The notes: generated from the sequence alone by a model not told the origin. A DNA stretch of 64,000 nucleotides from Chitinophagales bacterium (GCA_020636495.1 JACJXQ010000008.1:2542001-2606000), one strand, 5' to 3'. Counted from the first letter of the stretch, positions 52,561 to 61,700 are shown. Numbers and translations: made by a program.

Positions 52561-54690
52561 CTATTGTTTCATCACCTTGGCAGTAAATCGCTCTGATGCA
52601 GTATAGCCAATAACCATATACATACCGGCAGGCAAGTCATTACCATTCATGTCTTTCCCATTCCAAGTATGAGTTTGCATGCCTTTTTCAATTATATGGC
52701 TATACACCTTTCTTCCTGTAAGGTCAAACACCTCAATCCTTTCTACCCCATTTGGAAACTCAATGGTCAACCTATCTCTAAATGGATTGGGGAAGCATTT
52801 TACAGTAGACTTCTGGTCTTCAGGAAGCTCGCCTATATATAGAACATTAGGATTATCATCAAGATTTGTATTAACGGTATCTCCCGACTCTATTGCCAGG
52901 AATGCTGTATAAGAACATAATACCCGGTTATTAATACTGCTGTCTATTATTTCCTGCACAAAGCTTGGATTCTGTTTACCAATTAATTCTGATATATAGT
53001 GATGTGTCCACACCGGCACGAAAGTGTTGTTGCCATTCATAATAGTATTTATTGTATCATGCAACTGGATGGCATTACCTCCTGAAATTGCATTAACGTC
53101 AACCACAGAACCGGGCATAATATTTCCAGAGTACCTTCCGGTTTCTATATAGTGCCTGGACATATTCAGCTTATTTACAGAATTCAGATTATACCGCGAA
53201 TAAGTAAATCCATTTGCAATGCTGACATTAACATTATATGAAGCAGTGGCAGAACCTGAATTCTCAGCAATGGACGTGAGCGTGGAACCCAGGTCAAAGT
53301 CGTAAGTATAGCTGTATTTGCCGTTTATATATTTGTACAAATAGGTCTTGTACCTGTATATACTTCCACCACTGCCCAAAGTCAGCTTACTGTACCATAT
53401 ATCATTTGCGTAGTAATAACTCCCCGACACATATTGTTTAGTTGTACTATAATTGACAACATCTATTTTGTTAGGCAAGCTGCCATTCATATCCGTTATT
53501 AAATTTTTATACATCTGGTCAACTATGCTTTGATTATTAGTATAACTATTGTTATTGCTCAACAAAACAACCTGTGCCTCCGATGCACTTTTTGAAGCAC
53601 AAAAGCTCAAAGCTGATTTGATCAGATCAGGATATTGATTACCTGACTTGGATATTGATGACGGCACACCAGACAGTGCTGCATTAACTGATGCGATGTC
53701 TATATTGTGCCAGCCCTGAAATGCCTGAACAATATTTCCGGCATACTCATAAAAAAGATTGAAGGAATCATCTGTACTATAATCGGTCAACAATTTTATT
53801 TTCAATTCCTGCAACACCTCTGCCAATGAATAAATAGTATTGCTGCCATTAGGATGATCGATGATAAATACTACATTCTGTTTTTTATTCAAGCCAAAAG
53901 CAGCAGGCGGAACGATCAGTTGGTATACACCTTCGCTGTTGTTAACCGGGTACGTATATAATTGTATTTCATTACTACCGGTTGTATAACGCAGGTTAAA
54001 TGTATTGTTTTTATAATCAGCCCCCCTCAACACTAAGGCATCCTCTCCATTTGTCTTGCCCAGGAAATACTTGTTATAGTCATTTTCTACAAACCCGGGT
54101 GAGCTATAAAAGAAATCGTTCTTCACTTTGACGATAATATCAGGCAATATCTGAGATGACTCAAAAAGATGAACAGGCAAGGCAACATTCACATGATCAC
54201 CGTGCCATTTTAAAGGAGAAACGTATGTTATTTTTACCTTGCGAGGGTATGCAGTTGTCATAGGATAGACATTTAACTGGTAGCTGTTCTCACCGGTTTT
54301 GTATAACAATGAAGGGTCTCTTTTTCTCTTAACAATGCCTTCGTATATGCTGATAGCTCTGTTTTTTTCAACTACATCAGCCTTGATGATCGTATTTTCA
54401 TCCAACCATAGCCAGGAGTCATGAATAAAACTGCCTGCAGGAAGATCAAATAATAATACCGCTTCTAAACTGTCTGTTACTTTATAAGTAGACTGAGGGT
54501 TAATAGTAAATGTCATATCGACACGCGCATAGGCTCCATCGGGTGTCACAACCACCTCCGGACTTGTTATTATTCCTTGTGTACGTTGATTTACATTAAA
54601 GTGAGGATTGGATACTGAAAGACTGTACTGTGCAGAACCGGATAACGCTGTAAAGAAGCAAAGAACGAATAGATAGTGTAGTTTTGACAT
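52561..54690 (-). CDS. VIT and vWA-like domain protein with T9SS type A sorting domain
   Basis: 709 residues with a signal peptide (1-20, ending SGSAQ). N-terminal VIT domain (about 35-165): INPQSTYKVTDSLEAVLLFDLPAGSFIHDSWLWL, VEKNRAISIYEGIVKRKRDPSLLYKTGENSYQLNVYPM, YPRKVKITYVSPL. A vWA-like domain begins near 270 (KKQNVVFIIDHPNG); the metal site DxSxS reads DHPNGS, so metal binding is doubtful. The C-terminal sorting domain begins at about 628 (CFPNPFRDRLTIEF) and contains VFDLTGRKVYS and LPAGMYMVIG. It resembles inter-alpha-trypsin-inhibitor heavy-chain proteins. Surface or secreted; a role in adhesion or the extracellular matrix is inferred. Confidence 0.82.
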   Translation of the reverse strand: MSKLHYLFVLCFFTALSGSAQYSLSVSNPHFNVNQRTQGIITSPEVVVTPDGAYARVDMTFTINPQSTYKVTDSLEAVLLFDLPAGSFIHDSWLWLDENTIIKADVVEKNRAISIYEGIVKRKRDPSLLYKTGENSYQLNVYPMTTAYPRKVKITYVSPLKWHGDHVNVALPVHLFESSQILPDIIVKVKNDFFYSSPGFVENDYNKYFLGKTNGEDALVLRGADYKNNTFNLRYTTGSNEIQLYTYPVNNSEGVYQLIVPPAAFGLNKKQNVVFIIDHPNGSNTIYSLAEVLQELKIKLLTDYSTDDSFNLFYEYAGNIVQAFQGWHNIDIASVNAALSGVPSSISKSGNQYPDLIKSALSFCASKSASEAQVVLLSNNNSYTNNQSIVDQMYKNLITDMNGSLPNKIDVVNYSTTKQYVSGSYYYANDIWYSKLTLGSGGSIYRYKTYLYKYINGKYSYTYDFDLGSTLTSIAENSGSATASYNVNVSIANGFTYSRYNLNSVNKLNMSRHYIETGRYSGNIMPGSVVDVNAISGGNAIQLHDTINTIMNGNNTFVPVWTHHYISELIGKQNPSFVQEIIDSSINNRVLCSYTAFLAIESGDTVNTNLDDNPNVLYIGELPEDQKSTVKCFPNPFRDRLTIEFPNGVERIEVFDLTGRKVYSHIIEKGMQTHTWNGKDMNGNDLPAGMYMVIGYTASERFTAKVMKQ

Positions 54691-54773
54691 AGGGGGATGT
54701 TTTAGTTACATTAAAATTAACGTTAAAACATTCCTAAACTTATCACCTAATCGTCATATGTTTGTCATAAATA

Positions 54774-55220
54774 TCAGGGCGCTATCACTGTCACTGCAGT
54801 ATCTATATGCATCAGCGACACGTTAAGGGTAATATCTTGCCTTGGGTCATACCATGTACCTTCCATTGAAACAGCATCGGGTTGCACATGCCATATACCT
54901 ATCACACGTCCATCAGGTAGCATTTCCCGCAACTCGTATTCTTTTCCTTTTTTTGCCCCTGACAACTGTATAGCCGTAGCATTTTTCCGTGCAGTATAAA
55001 AAAGAGAACCGGCTACTTTATCACCGAATTCTTTGTACCACATCAAAACAGGATACTGCCCGTCTATATTACCCTGCCAGGCGTAAATATACCTGTCCGG
55101 GTCATTTGTATGTGCAGTGATGTAGGTACGTTCTCTTCTGTTATCTTCACCATGTTCCAACTTGCACCCTACCGACATACATATCAGTAAGAACAGAAAA
55201 GATGAGAGCAGGTATTGCAT
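54774..55220 (-). CDS. Small lipoprotein, unknown function
   Basis: 148 residues, lipoprotein signal MQYLLSSFLFLLICMSVGC with acylated Cys19. The mature part is beta-rich: DRYIYAWQGNIDGQYPVLMWYKEFGDKVAGSLFYT, LSGAKKGKEYELREMLPDGRVIGIWHV, SMEGTWYDPRQDITLNVSL. This repeated build, strand plus G-x-x-x-G-x-W, resembles small lipocalin-like or carbohydrate-binding barrels. It follows the kynureninase gene by 17 nt and is probably in the same transcript, without a clear link in function. Confidence 0.65.
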   Translation of the reverse strand: MQYLLSSFLFLLICMSVGCKLEHGEDNRRERTYITAHTNDPDRYIYAWQGNIDGQYPVLMWYKEFGDKVAGSLFYTARKNATAIQLSGAKKGKEYELREMLPDGRVIGIWHVQPDAVSMEGTWYDPRQDITLNVSLMHIDTAVTVIAP

Positions 55221-55237
55221 GAACGTGTATTTAGCTA

Positions 55238-56515
55238 CTATGATTCTTTATCGCCCAGGTTCTTCAATATCTGGTAAAACCTGTAAGCATCTTCAAAGGT
55301 ATTATACATAGGCACAGGGGCAATACGTATCACATTAGGTTCCCTCCAGTCTGCAATAACGCCTTGCCGGGTTAAAGCATCAAACACCTCTCTCCCCCTG
55401 TCTCCAAACAGTAATGACAACTGCGCACCCCTGCGCTCAGGTTCAGATGGGGTAATAATTTCAAAATCCAGGTTAGTTATTTGCCTCAACAAAAACTCCA
55501 TGTAGCCGGTCAGCTTTTCACTCTTCTCCCTGAGTGCTTTCATACCGGCATTATCATGCAGATCCAGTGCTGCATTATGGGCTACCATATTAAACACGGG
55601 TGCATTACTCATCTGCCAGCTACCTGCGTTATTTTGTGGTATAAAACCTTTCTTCATTTTGAAGCGGTCCTTCTCATCATTACCCCACCAGCCCGCCAGC
55701 CTGAACACCTCCGGATTGCCATAATGTTGCTCGTGAACGAACAGGCCTGCCACGCCTCCCGGTCCCGAATTCAGATATTTATAAGAACACCAGCAGGCAA
55801 AATCCACGTTCCAGTCGTGTAACTGCAATGGTATGTTTCCGGCAGCATGTGCCAGGTCGTAACCTGCATAGGCACCTACCTTATGAGCTGCTTCCGTTAT
55901 TGCTTTTAAATTGAAGAACTGACCGGTGTAATAATTCACACCGCCAAACATTACCACCGCAAGGCTATCACCAGCTTTTTCTATCGCTTTAATTATATCT
56001 TCATCGTTAATGGTATGTTCGCCTTCTTTCGGAGCTATTTCTATGATAGCATCAGCAGGGTCATAGCCATATATACGCACCTGCGTTTCTATGGCATACT
56101 GATCGCTGGGGAAAGCACCTGCTTCCATCATTATTTTATAACGCTTACCTTTTGGCCTGTAAAAAGAGACCATTAACAAATGCAGGTTTACGGTCAATGT
56201 ATTAGTAGCGACCACCTCATCTTTTGAGGCTCCGACAAGGCGACCCAGGCGCTCGGAGAACAGTTTGTGATATGAGAACCAAGGATTTCTTGCCTCAAAA
56301 TGCCCTTCAACACCATATTTAGCCCAATCTTTCAACTCCTGTTGCATCAGGTACTCAACACTTTTGGGTTGCAAACCCAATGAATTACCACACAAGTAAA
56401 CCACATCATTGCCCTCGTGCTGAGGGATATGAAAACGCGTACGGAAATGATGTAGTGTATCTAACAGGTCTTGCTGCTGAGCATACTCCAGGCTTGCCTC
56501 GTAATTGATATTCAT
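55238..56515 (-). CDS. kynU: Kynureninase
   Basis: 425 residues from ATG 56515 (MNINYEASLEYAQQQD). The frame could be extended to 56764, but that would overlap the divergent gene and give unrelated residues. PLP-dependent fold type I: YLCGNSLGLQPKSVEYLMQQEL, WFSYHKLFSERLGRLVGASKDEVVATNTLTVNLHLLM, then AHKVGAYAGYDLAHAAGNIPLQLHDWNVDFACWCSYKYLNSGPGG with the PLP lysine in SYKYL, and RLAGWWGNDE. It cleaves kynurenine to anthranilate and alanine in tryptophan breakdown. No other kynurenine-pathway gene is in the window. Confidence 0.93.
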   Translation of the reverse strand: MNINYEASLEYAQQQDLLDTLHHFRTRFHIPQHEGNDVVYLCGNSLGLQPKSVEYLMQQELKDWAKYGVEGHFEARNPWFSYHKLFSERLGRLVGASKDEVVATNTLTVNLHLLMVSFYRPKGKRYKIMMEAGAFPSDQYAIETQVRIYGYDPADAIIEIAPKEGEHTINDEDIIKAIEKAGDSLAVVMFGGVNYYTGQFFNLKAITEAAHKVGAYAGYDLAHAAGNIPLQLHDWNVDFACWCSYKYLNSGPGGVAGLFVHEQHYGNPEVFRLAGWWGNDEKDRFKMKKGFIPQNNAGSWQMSNAPVFNMVAHNAALDLHDNAGMKALREKSEKLTGYMEFLLRQITNLDFEIITPSEPERRGAQLSLLFGDRGREVFDALTRQGVIADWREPNVIRIAPVPMYNTFEDAYRFYQILKNLGDKES

Positions 56516-56529
56516 TCTTGTTGTTTGCG

Positions 56530-56537
56530 CAAAAGTA
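56530..56537 (-). promoter_or_regulatory. Candidate -7 element TACTTTTG for kynU
   Basis: Reads CAAAAGTA on the plus strand, 14 nt before the ATG. A weak -33 (CTG in place of TTG) lies about 19 nt further. Confidence 0.4.
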
Positions 56538-56645
56538 AGCAATACATACAGGAATTCAGAACGCCCGCAAACACTGTTAAAGTATTCATAATAAGTGAAC
56601 CATTTACTTGCTACGTGGTTATATAAGCAATCAAACTCACGAAAT

Positions 56646-57155
56646 ATGAAAAAGATCATCGCGTTAGCAGGAATAATATTGTTGTCAACCAGCTTTGGTA
56701 CATATGCACAAAAAAGCAGCAGTGCAATAGGCTTACGTGCTACGCCTGACGGTGGCGGAGTCACATTTAAAACATTTTTCTCTCCTCACCTATCTTTCGA
56801 AGCTCAGGCAAATGTAGGTGGAGTATATGGAGGCAACAGTTTTACAGGGGTTGCATTATTAGAAGGTAACATTATTATGCCCGATCCTTCATGGCGTATA
56901 ATCATGGGTGGTGGTGTGCATGCAGGCGTTTGGGATAATGGCGCCTGGTACAGACAAAACGAAGCTGTTTGGGTGTATGACAGGCCCGAACCTATAGTAG
57001 GTATTGACGCCATAGGTGGTGTTGAATACATCTTCAAAAAAATACCACTCGGCTTAAGTGCTGACATAAAACCTGCAGTCAACTTTACCAGTCGTGGGCC
57101 TGAATTTTTCTCGCACAATATGTTCGGTGCATCAGCAAGATATTATTTCAGGTAG
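56646..57155 (+). CDS. Small outer-membrane beta-barrel protein, unknown
   Basis: 169 residues from ATG 56646 (the frame opens at 56595 but only this Met gives a signal peptide, MKKIIALAGIILLSTSFGTYAQ). Mature part: SSSAIGLRATPDGGGVTFKTFFSPHLSFEAQANVGGVYGG, SWRIIMGGGVHAGVWDNGAW, GIDAIGGVEYIFKKIPLGLSADIKPAVNF, ending FGASARYYFR, an aromatic-rich C-terminal strand of a barrel. It resembles small eight-stranded barrels such as the OmpW/Ail type. Divergent from kynU and followed by a strong terminator. Confidence 0.7.
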   Translation: MKKIIALAGIILLSTSFGTYAQKSSSAIGLRATPDGGGVTFKTFFSPHLSFEAQANVGGVYGGNSFTGVALLEGNIIMPDPSWRIIMGGGVHAGVWDNGAWYRQNEAVWVYDRPEPIVGIDAIGGVEYIFKKIPLGLSADIKPAVNFTSRGPEFFSHNMFGASARYYFR

Positions 57156-57194
57156 TGTTTAGTTTTTAGTGAGGTAGTTTGCCTGGAATACAGG

Positions 57195-57221
57195 AGCGCC
57201 GTGCGTTACACGGCGCTTTTT
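57195..57221 (+). terminator. Terminator after the small barrel gene
   Basis: Perfect 9-bp GC-rich stem AGCGCCGTG (57195-57203) with its complement (57209-57217), 5-nt loop, T run 57217-57221. Confidence 0.85.
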
Positions 57222-57248
57222 GCGTATATGCCAAAAAGGCTACTTTTG
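57219..57248 (+). promoter_or_regulatory. Promoter of the lemA operon
   Basis: TTTG at 57219-57222, 18-nt spacer, TACTTTTG at 57241-57248, matching TTTG/TAnnTTTG. The -33 element overlaps the T run of the preceding terminator. The ATG is at 57266. Confidence 0.6.
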
Positions 57249-57265
57249 CATAAAATAAATCAACA

Positions 57266-57856
57266 ATGAAAAAAGGAACAATCGCACTAATAGTTGTAGC
57301 TGCAATATTGCTGATAGGCGGATGCCAGGCTTGCAACCTCCAAAAATCACTGGTTACTGTTGACGAAGAAGTGAAAAGCAAATGGGGTGAGGTAGAGAAC
57401 CAATATCAACGCAGGTCTGACCTGGTACCCAACCTTGTAGCAACTGTAAAAGGAGCCGCTGATTTTGAAAAATCTACACTCACACAAGTGATTGAAGCGC
57501 GTGCCAAAGCTACGTCTATGAGGATAGACCCTAACGACCTGACCCCGGAAAAGCTGCAACAATTCCAACAGGCACAGGGACAGCTCAGCCAGGCTTTAGG
57601 GCGCCTGATGGTAGTAAGCGAGCAATATCCGGAACTAAAGGCTAACCAGAACTTCCTGTCACTGCAAGATCAGCTTGAGGGTACAGAAAATCGTATCACT
57701 GTTGCCCGTCAGCGATTCAATGAGACCGTAAAAGAGTACAACATAAAAGTGCGTACTTTCCCTAACAACATTTTTGCAGGCATGCTTGGTTTCCAGAAGA
57801 AAGGTATGTTTGAAGCAGAAGCCGGGGCAGAAAAAGCACCGAAAGTAGAATTCTAA
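57266..57856 (+). CDS. LemA family protein
   Basis: 196 residues. The N-terminus MKKGTIALIVVAAILLIGGCQACN has a membrane segment with a lipobox-like GGC, so a lipid anchor at Cys20 is possible. The LemA core is clear: VTVDEEVKSKWGEVENQYQRRSDLVPNLVATVKG, EKSTLTQVIEARAKATS, then QAQGQLSQALGRLMVVSEQYPELKANQNFLSLQDQLEGTENRITVARQRFNETVKEYN. It is exposed outside the cytoplasmic membrane. First gene of a three-gene operon with two TPM-domain proteins, a grouping seen often in bacteria. The function of LemA is not settled. Confidence 0.9.
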   Translation: MKKGTIALIVVAAILLIGGCQACNLQKSLVTVDEEVKSKWGEVENQYQRRSDLVPNLVATVKGAADFEKSTLTQVIEARAKATSMRIDPNDLTPEKLQQFQQAQGQLSQALGRLMVVSEQYPELKANQNFLSLQDQLEGTENRITVARQRFNETVKEYNIKVRTFPNNIFAGMLGFQKKGMFEAEAGAEKAPKVEF

Positions 57857-57869
57857 AAAAATAGATACC

Positions 57870-58328
57870 ATGAGCTTATTTGGCAAGAATAAGCAGCCGC
57901 TCAATAAAGAAGAGCAGGAAAAAGTGGTGGCTGCTATACAGAATGCGGAAAAAAACACGACAGGAGAACTGCGTGTATTTATGGAGAGCCGTTGCAACTA
58001 TGTAGATGCAATGGACCGTGCTAAAGAGGTATTTGCCGAACTGGGCATGACTGAAACAGTACGCCGTAATGCCGTATTGATATACATGGCATACGACGAC
58101 CACCAGTTTGCCATACTGGGCGATAAGGAAATATATGAGCAGGCAGGCGGTCCTGTATTCTGGAAAAATGCGGCACAAGTGTTCAGGCAATACCTGGGCA
58201 ACGGGCAAATGGCAGAAGGATTTGTGGCCTGTATCAACGAGTTAGGTAACGCATTGGCCAAATACTTTCCATACGACCCTACTGTAACTAAAAATGAACT
58301 GCCCGATGAAATAGTATTCGGCAAATAA
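57870..58328 (+). CDS. TPM-domain protein (first of two)
   Basis: 152 residues, no signal peptide or membrane segment seen. TPM (YgcG-like) domain: FGKNKQPLNKEEQEKVVAAIQNAEKNTTGELRVFMESRC, then RAKEVFAELGMTETVRRNAVLIYMAYDDHQFAILGDKEIYEQAGGPVFWKNAAQVFRQYLGNGQMAEGFVACINELG. TPM domains have been linked with photosystem repair and phosphatase activity in plants; the role in bacteria is open. It starts 13 nt after lemA. Confidence 0.85.
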   Translation: MSLFGKNKQPLNKEEQEKVVAAIQNAEKNTTGELRVFMESRCNYVDAMDRAKEVFAELGMTETVRRNAVLIYMAYDDHQFAILGDKEIYEQAGGPVFWKNAAQVFRQYLGNGQMAEGFVACINELGNALAKYFPYDPTVTKNELPDEIVFGK

Positions 58329-58349
58329 CTAAAACCAAAGGAGCATATC

Positions 58350-59153
58350 TTGTTACGTTATCTCAGCATTCTGTTCATATTGTTGCTATCGCATATTGCC
58401 TTTGCCGGCGATGGCGATTTCCCCAAACAACCTAATCCTCCCAGGTTGGTAAATGATTTTGCCGGCATGATGAGTCCGGGTGAGGCACAACAACTGGAAG
58501 CAAAGCTGGAAGATTATGCGAAAACATCATCTACACAGATAACGGTTGTTACCATAAAAAACCTGGGCGGGTATGATGTAGCGCAGTATGCTACTGAACT
58601 GGGCCAAAGATGGGGCGTGGGCCAAAAAGGCAAGGACAATGGTGTAGTTATCCTGGCATCGAAAGAAGACAGGAAAGTCAACATATCGTCAGGATATGGT
58701 CTTGAAGGCGCTTTAACAGACATTATATGCGGGCGTATTATCCGCAACGAGATAGTGCCCCAATTTAAACAAGGAGACTTTTACGGCGGTTTTAATAAGG
58801 CTGCCGATGCCATAATACTGGCCACTAAGGGAGAATACAAGGCGGAAGTTGACTACAACCACGGCAAAGAAAAAGTACCCCCACTGGTAACCATACTGTT
58901 CATTATCATCATTGTTATCATTGTATTTGCCATAAGCAAAGGCGGCGGAGGCAACAACCGTGGCGGTGGCTATATGAGCGGACGCGGGTATGGCGACATT
59001 GCTACAGGCATGCTGTTGGGCGAATTGCTGGGCGGTGGCCGGCACCGTGGAGGTGGATTTGGTGGTGGATTTGGCGGAGGCCGCAGTGGTGGTGGATTTG
59101 GCGGTTTCGGCGGCGGTGGATTCGGTGGCGGTGGCGCCAGTGGAAGCTGGTAA
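58350..59153 (+). CDS. TPM-domain membrane protein with glycine-rich tail (YgcG-like)
   Basis: 267 residues starting at TTG 58350; an AAGGAG sequence about 6-8 nt upstream supports this start, which is unusual in this phylum. Signal peptide (1-19, ending IAFAG). TPM domain about 30-150: LVNDFAGMMSPGEAQQLEAKLEDYAKTSSTQITVVTIKNLGGYDVAQYATELGQRWGVG, then VNISSGYGLEGALTDIICGRIIRN. Membrane segment about 178-196 (VTILFIIIIVIIVFAIS), then a C-terminal stretch of about 65 residues that is almost only G, F, R and S. The glycine-rich end is usual in this family. Last gene of the lemA operon. Confidence 0.88.
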   Translation: MLRYLSILFILLLSHIAFAGDGDFPKQPNPPRLVNDFAGMMSPGEAQQLEAKLEDYAKTSSTQITVVTIKNLGGYDVAQYATELGQRWGVGQKGKDNGVVILASKEDRKVNISSGYGLEGALTDIICGRIIRNEIVPQFKQGDFYGGFNKAADAIILATKGEYKAEVDYNHGKEKVPPLVTILFIIIIVIIVFAISKGGGGNNRGGGYMSGRGYGDIATGMLLGELLGGGRHRGGGFGGGFGGGRSGGGFGGFGGGGFGGGGASGSW

Positions 59154-59183
59154 TACGTTACACAGAAAAACGAACTAAAACAA

Positions 59184-59210
59184 TAAGGGCTACTCAATGA
59201 GTAGCCCTTA
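59184..59210. terminator. Terminator shared by the convergent lemA operon and the rplQ operon
   Basis: Perfect 11-bp stem TAAGGGCTACT (59184-59194) with its complement (59200-59210), 5-nt loop. A/T-rich on both sides, between the TPM gene end (59153) and rplQ (59235). Confidence 0.75.
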
Positions 59211-59234
59211 AATATTTCGGAATAAATAAGCTGA

Positions 59235-59795
59235 TTAAGCTTCTTTGTTCTCTTCGTTGTTTTCTTCCTGTACAGGAGCTTCTTCAACTGCAGGTGTTTC
59301 TTCAACTACAGCTTCTGCCTTTGGCTCTTCAGCAACTGTTTCTGCTGGTGCAGCAGCAGGAGCAGCTTTCTTAGCACTGCTACGACGGCTACGACGAGTT
59401 TTCTTAGCTGCATCATCAGCACCTTTCTTGTAGATCTCGTTGAAGTCAACCAGCTCTATCATTGCCATATCAGCGGCATCACCCATACGGCGAGGCAACT
59501 TGATGATACGTGTGTAACCACCGGGACGGTTAGCTACTTTGTCACCAATTACGCCAAACAGTTCTTTAACAGCTTCTTTGTCCTGCAGGTGGCCAAAAAC
59601 CACGCGGCGGTTGTGCATAGAATCTACCTTAGAACGGGTAATGATAGGCTCTGCATATACACGCAATGCTTTTGCTTTTGCCAATGTTGTAACGATACGT
59701 TTGTGCTCGATCAACTGGCTGGTCAGGTTCTGCATTAATGCTACCCTGTGGGCCTTCTTACGGCCAAGATTGTTCACTTTATCTCCGTGACGCAT
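59235..59795 (-). CDS. rplQ: 50S ribosomal protein L17 with acidic C-terminal extension
   Basis: 186 residues; the L17 core (1-120) is complete: [55 protein letters not shown], then [27 protein letters not shown]. Usual L17 proteins end soon after. Here about 60 more residues follow, first basic ([19 protein letters not shown]) and then very acidic and alanine-rich ([20 protein letters not shown]), ending [10 protein letters not shown]. Such tails are common in this phylum. Last gene of the operon, 113 nt after rpoA with a terminator-like hairpin between. Confidence 0.95.
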   Translation of the reverse strand: MRHGDKVNNLGRKKAHRVALMQNLTSQLIEHKRIVTTLAKAKALRVYAEPIITRSKVDSMHNRRVVFGHLQDKEAVKELFGVIGDKVANRPGGYTRIIKLPRRMGDAADMAMIELVDFNEIYKKGADDAAKKTRRSRRSSAKKAAPAAAPAETVAEEPKAEAVVEETPAVEEAPVQEENNEENKEA

Positions 59796-59866
59796 GACTG
59801 TTGTTTTTTGAGTTTCCCCCGCACCGTGTCAAGGAGTTACGGGGTACATTGTTAATTAAAAAAGAT

Positions 59867-59898
59867 AAAAGTCACCCCGCAAATGCGGGATGACTTTT
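59867..59898 (-). terminator. Terminator-like hairpin between rpoA and rplQ
   Basis: Stem of 14 bp with one mismatch (59867-59880 with 59885-59898), AAAT loop, followed on the minus strand by TATCTTTTTT. As rplQ follows, it should be an attenuator that lowers rplQ expression or a processing site. Confidence 0.6.
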
Positions 59899-59908
59899 GA
59901 ATTATTTA

Positions 59909-60904
59909 TTAGTCGCTACTGCGAACGTATTTGCTGATATCCATACCGAAGTGCAGACCACGCTCACCCAGTACCTGCTCTATCTCAGACAGTGATTTCT
60001 GACCGAAGTTACGGAACTTCATCAGCTCTTCCTGTGTGTACTGAACCAGCTCGCTCAGAGAGTTGATCTTAGCAGCCTTCAGACAGTTGAACGCACGTAC
60101 AGAAAGCTCCAGGTCTTCCAGTGGTGTATTCAGGGTCTTACGTACCTGCAGTGTCTCTTCGTCTACAACCGCTTCTTTCTCTTCGCGTTTAGTATCCAGG
60201 CTGATGTTCTCATCTGTGATGATCATCAGGTGCTGGATCAGGATACGAGAGGCTTCTTTCACAGCCTCTTCAGGGTGAATAGTACCATCGGTAACTACTT
60301 CCATGATCAGCTTTTCAAAGTCTGTACGCTGTTCAACACGTGTATTTTCAATCGTATATTTTACGTTTTTGATCGGCGTGTAGATAGAGTCGATAGCGAT
60401 GTAACCGAGAGGTGCATCTTCCATACGGTTCTCTTCAGCAGGAACATAACCACGTCCTTTACCGATCTGCAATTCTATCTGGAAATTGATGCTCGGCTCC
60501 ATGCTGCAGATAACCAACTCAGGGTTCATCACCTCAAAGTTTGGCAGTGCTTCACCTATCATACCGGCAGTAAATGTATCCTGGCCTTTGATGTTCAGCT
60601 CTACCCTGTCAGTAGCTATGTCGTCTTCCACTGATTTTTTCAACCTTACCTGCTTCAGGTTCAGGATGATCTCAGTTACGTCTTCAAGCACGCCTTTTAT
60701 AGTAGCAAACTCATGGTCGGCACCGGCAAGCTTTATACCTGTGATGGCATAACCTTCAAGCGAAGAAAGTAATACGCGGCGCAGTGCGTTACCAATAGTA
60801 ACACCATAACCAGGCTCTAATGGGCGAAACTCAAATTGGGCTTCGAAATCTGTTGCTTTCTGAAGAACAATTTTATCCGGCTTCTGGAAGTTCAATATGG
60901 CCAT
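59909..60904 (-). CDS. rpoA: DNA-directed RNA polymerase subunit alpha
   Basis: 331 residues. N-terminal dimerisation domain: [123 protein letters not shown] linker around 238-262 leads to the C-terminal DNA- and activator-binding domain [51 protein letters not shown]. Normal length. It follows rpsD by 98 nt. Confidence 0.96.
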   Translation of the reverse strand: MAILNFQKPDKIVLQKATDFEAQFEFRPLEPGYGVTIGNALRRVLLSSLEGYAITGIKLAGADHEFATIKGVLEDVTEIILNLKQVRLKKSVEDDIATDRVELNIKGQDTFTAGMIGEALPNFEVMNPELVICSMEPSINFQIELQIGKGRGYVPAEENRMEDAPLGYIAIDSIYTPIKNVKYTIENTRVEQRTDFEKLIMEVVTDGTIHPEEAVKEASRILIQHLMIITDENISLDTKREEKEAVVDEETLQVRKTLNTPLEDLELSVRAFNCLKAAKINSLSELVQYTQEELMKFRNFGQKSLSEIEQVLGERGLHFGMDISKYVRSSD

Positions 60905-60975
60905 ATTGATATTTTATTATTTAACTTTTTTATTTAATAAACAGGGTATGATTCATACTGCCTGTACATAACTAT

Positions 60976-60997
60976 AGCCCATACGCGAGTATGGGCT
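60976..60997 (-). other. Stem-loop between rpsD and rpoA
   Basis: Perfect 9-bp stem AGCCCATAC (60976-60984) with GTATGGGCT (60989-60997), 4-nt loop. There is no T run on the minus strand, so it is not an efficient terminator; an mRNA processing or stability element is more likely. Confidence 0.5.
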
Positions 60998-61002
60998 TAT
61001 TA

Positions 61003-61608
61003 TTATTTAGAGTACAACTCGACGATCAGCTGTTCCTTGATGTTCTCAGGTACGCTCTCACGCTCAGGATGAGCCAGGTAAGTACCTTTGAATTGCTTCT
61101 CATCAAAATCTACCCAGTTTATCTTTGGATTCTTTGAACCTACTTGCGCCATCAGGTCGGTATTAACCCTTGATTTTGGTTTCACTTCAATAACATCACC
61201 CGGTTTCAGGCGGTAAGAAGGTATATTCACGATATTACCGTTTACCATGATGTGCTTGTGAGATACCAGCTGACGAGCAGCAGGACGTGTAGGTGCAATA
61301 CCCATACGGTATACTGTGTTGTCCAGGCGAGATTCCAGCAACTTGATCAGGTTCTCACTGGTCGCACCTTTCAGGCGGTTAGCCTCGGTATAGATGTTAC
61401 GGAATTGCTTTTCCAATACACCATAAGTGTATTTAGCCTTTTGCTTTTCTTTCAGCTGGATTGAATACTCACTTGCAGATTTGCGCTTGCGAGAATTACC
61501 ATGCTGTCCCGGGGGAAAGCTGTTTTTGTCCAGGCTCTTGCCTGATCCCAGGATGGGCTCACCGAATATACGGCAAATTCTGTTTTTTGGTCCTGTGTAA
61601 CGTGCCAT
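61003..61608 (-). CDS. rpsD: 30S ribosomal protein S4
   Basis: 201 residues, normal length. MARYTGPKNRICRIFGEPILG at the start and FPPGQHGNSRKRKSASEYSIQLKEKQKAKYTYGVLEKQF; the four zinc-binding cysteines of the C+ type are absent. S4 RNA-binding domain: ESRLDNTVYRMGIAPTRPAARQLVSHKHIMVNGNIVNIPSYRLKPGDVIEV. It nucleates assembly of the small subunit and in many bacteria represses its own operon. Confidence 0.96.
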   Translation of the reverse strand: MARYTGPKNRICRIFGEPILGSGKSLDKNSFPPGQHGNSRKRKSASEYSIQLKEKQKAKYTYGVLEKQFRNIYTEANRLKGATSENLIKLLESRLDNTVYRMGIAPTRPAARQLVSHKHIMVNGNIVNIPSYRLKPGDVIEVKPKSRVNTDLMAQVGSKNPKINWVDFDEKQFKGTYLAHPERESVPENIKEQLIVELYSK

Positions 61609-61700
61609 TACGATTTTTTAGTTTTTACTGCTGCGTCTCATATAAAAATCGTAAAAGCCGATCCGCAACAGCATGTTATTAATAAAAATAGTTTCAAATA

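Noticed and set aside
56516..56764. N-terminal extension of kynU to 56764
   Set aside because: It overlaps the divergent barrel gene and a good promoter element; the family starts at 56515.
60976..60997. Terminator between rpsD and rpoA
   Set aside because: The stem is good but there is no U tract on the coding strand, so it is listed only as a stem-loop.
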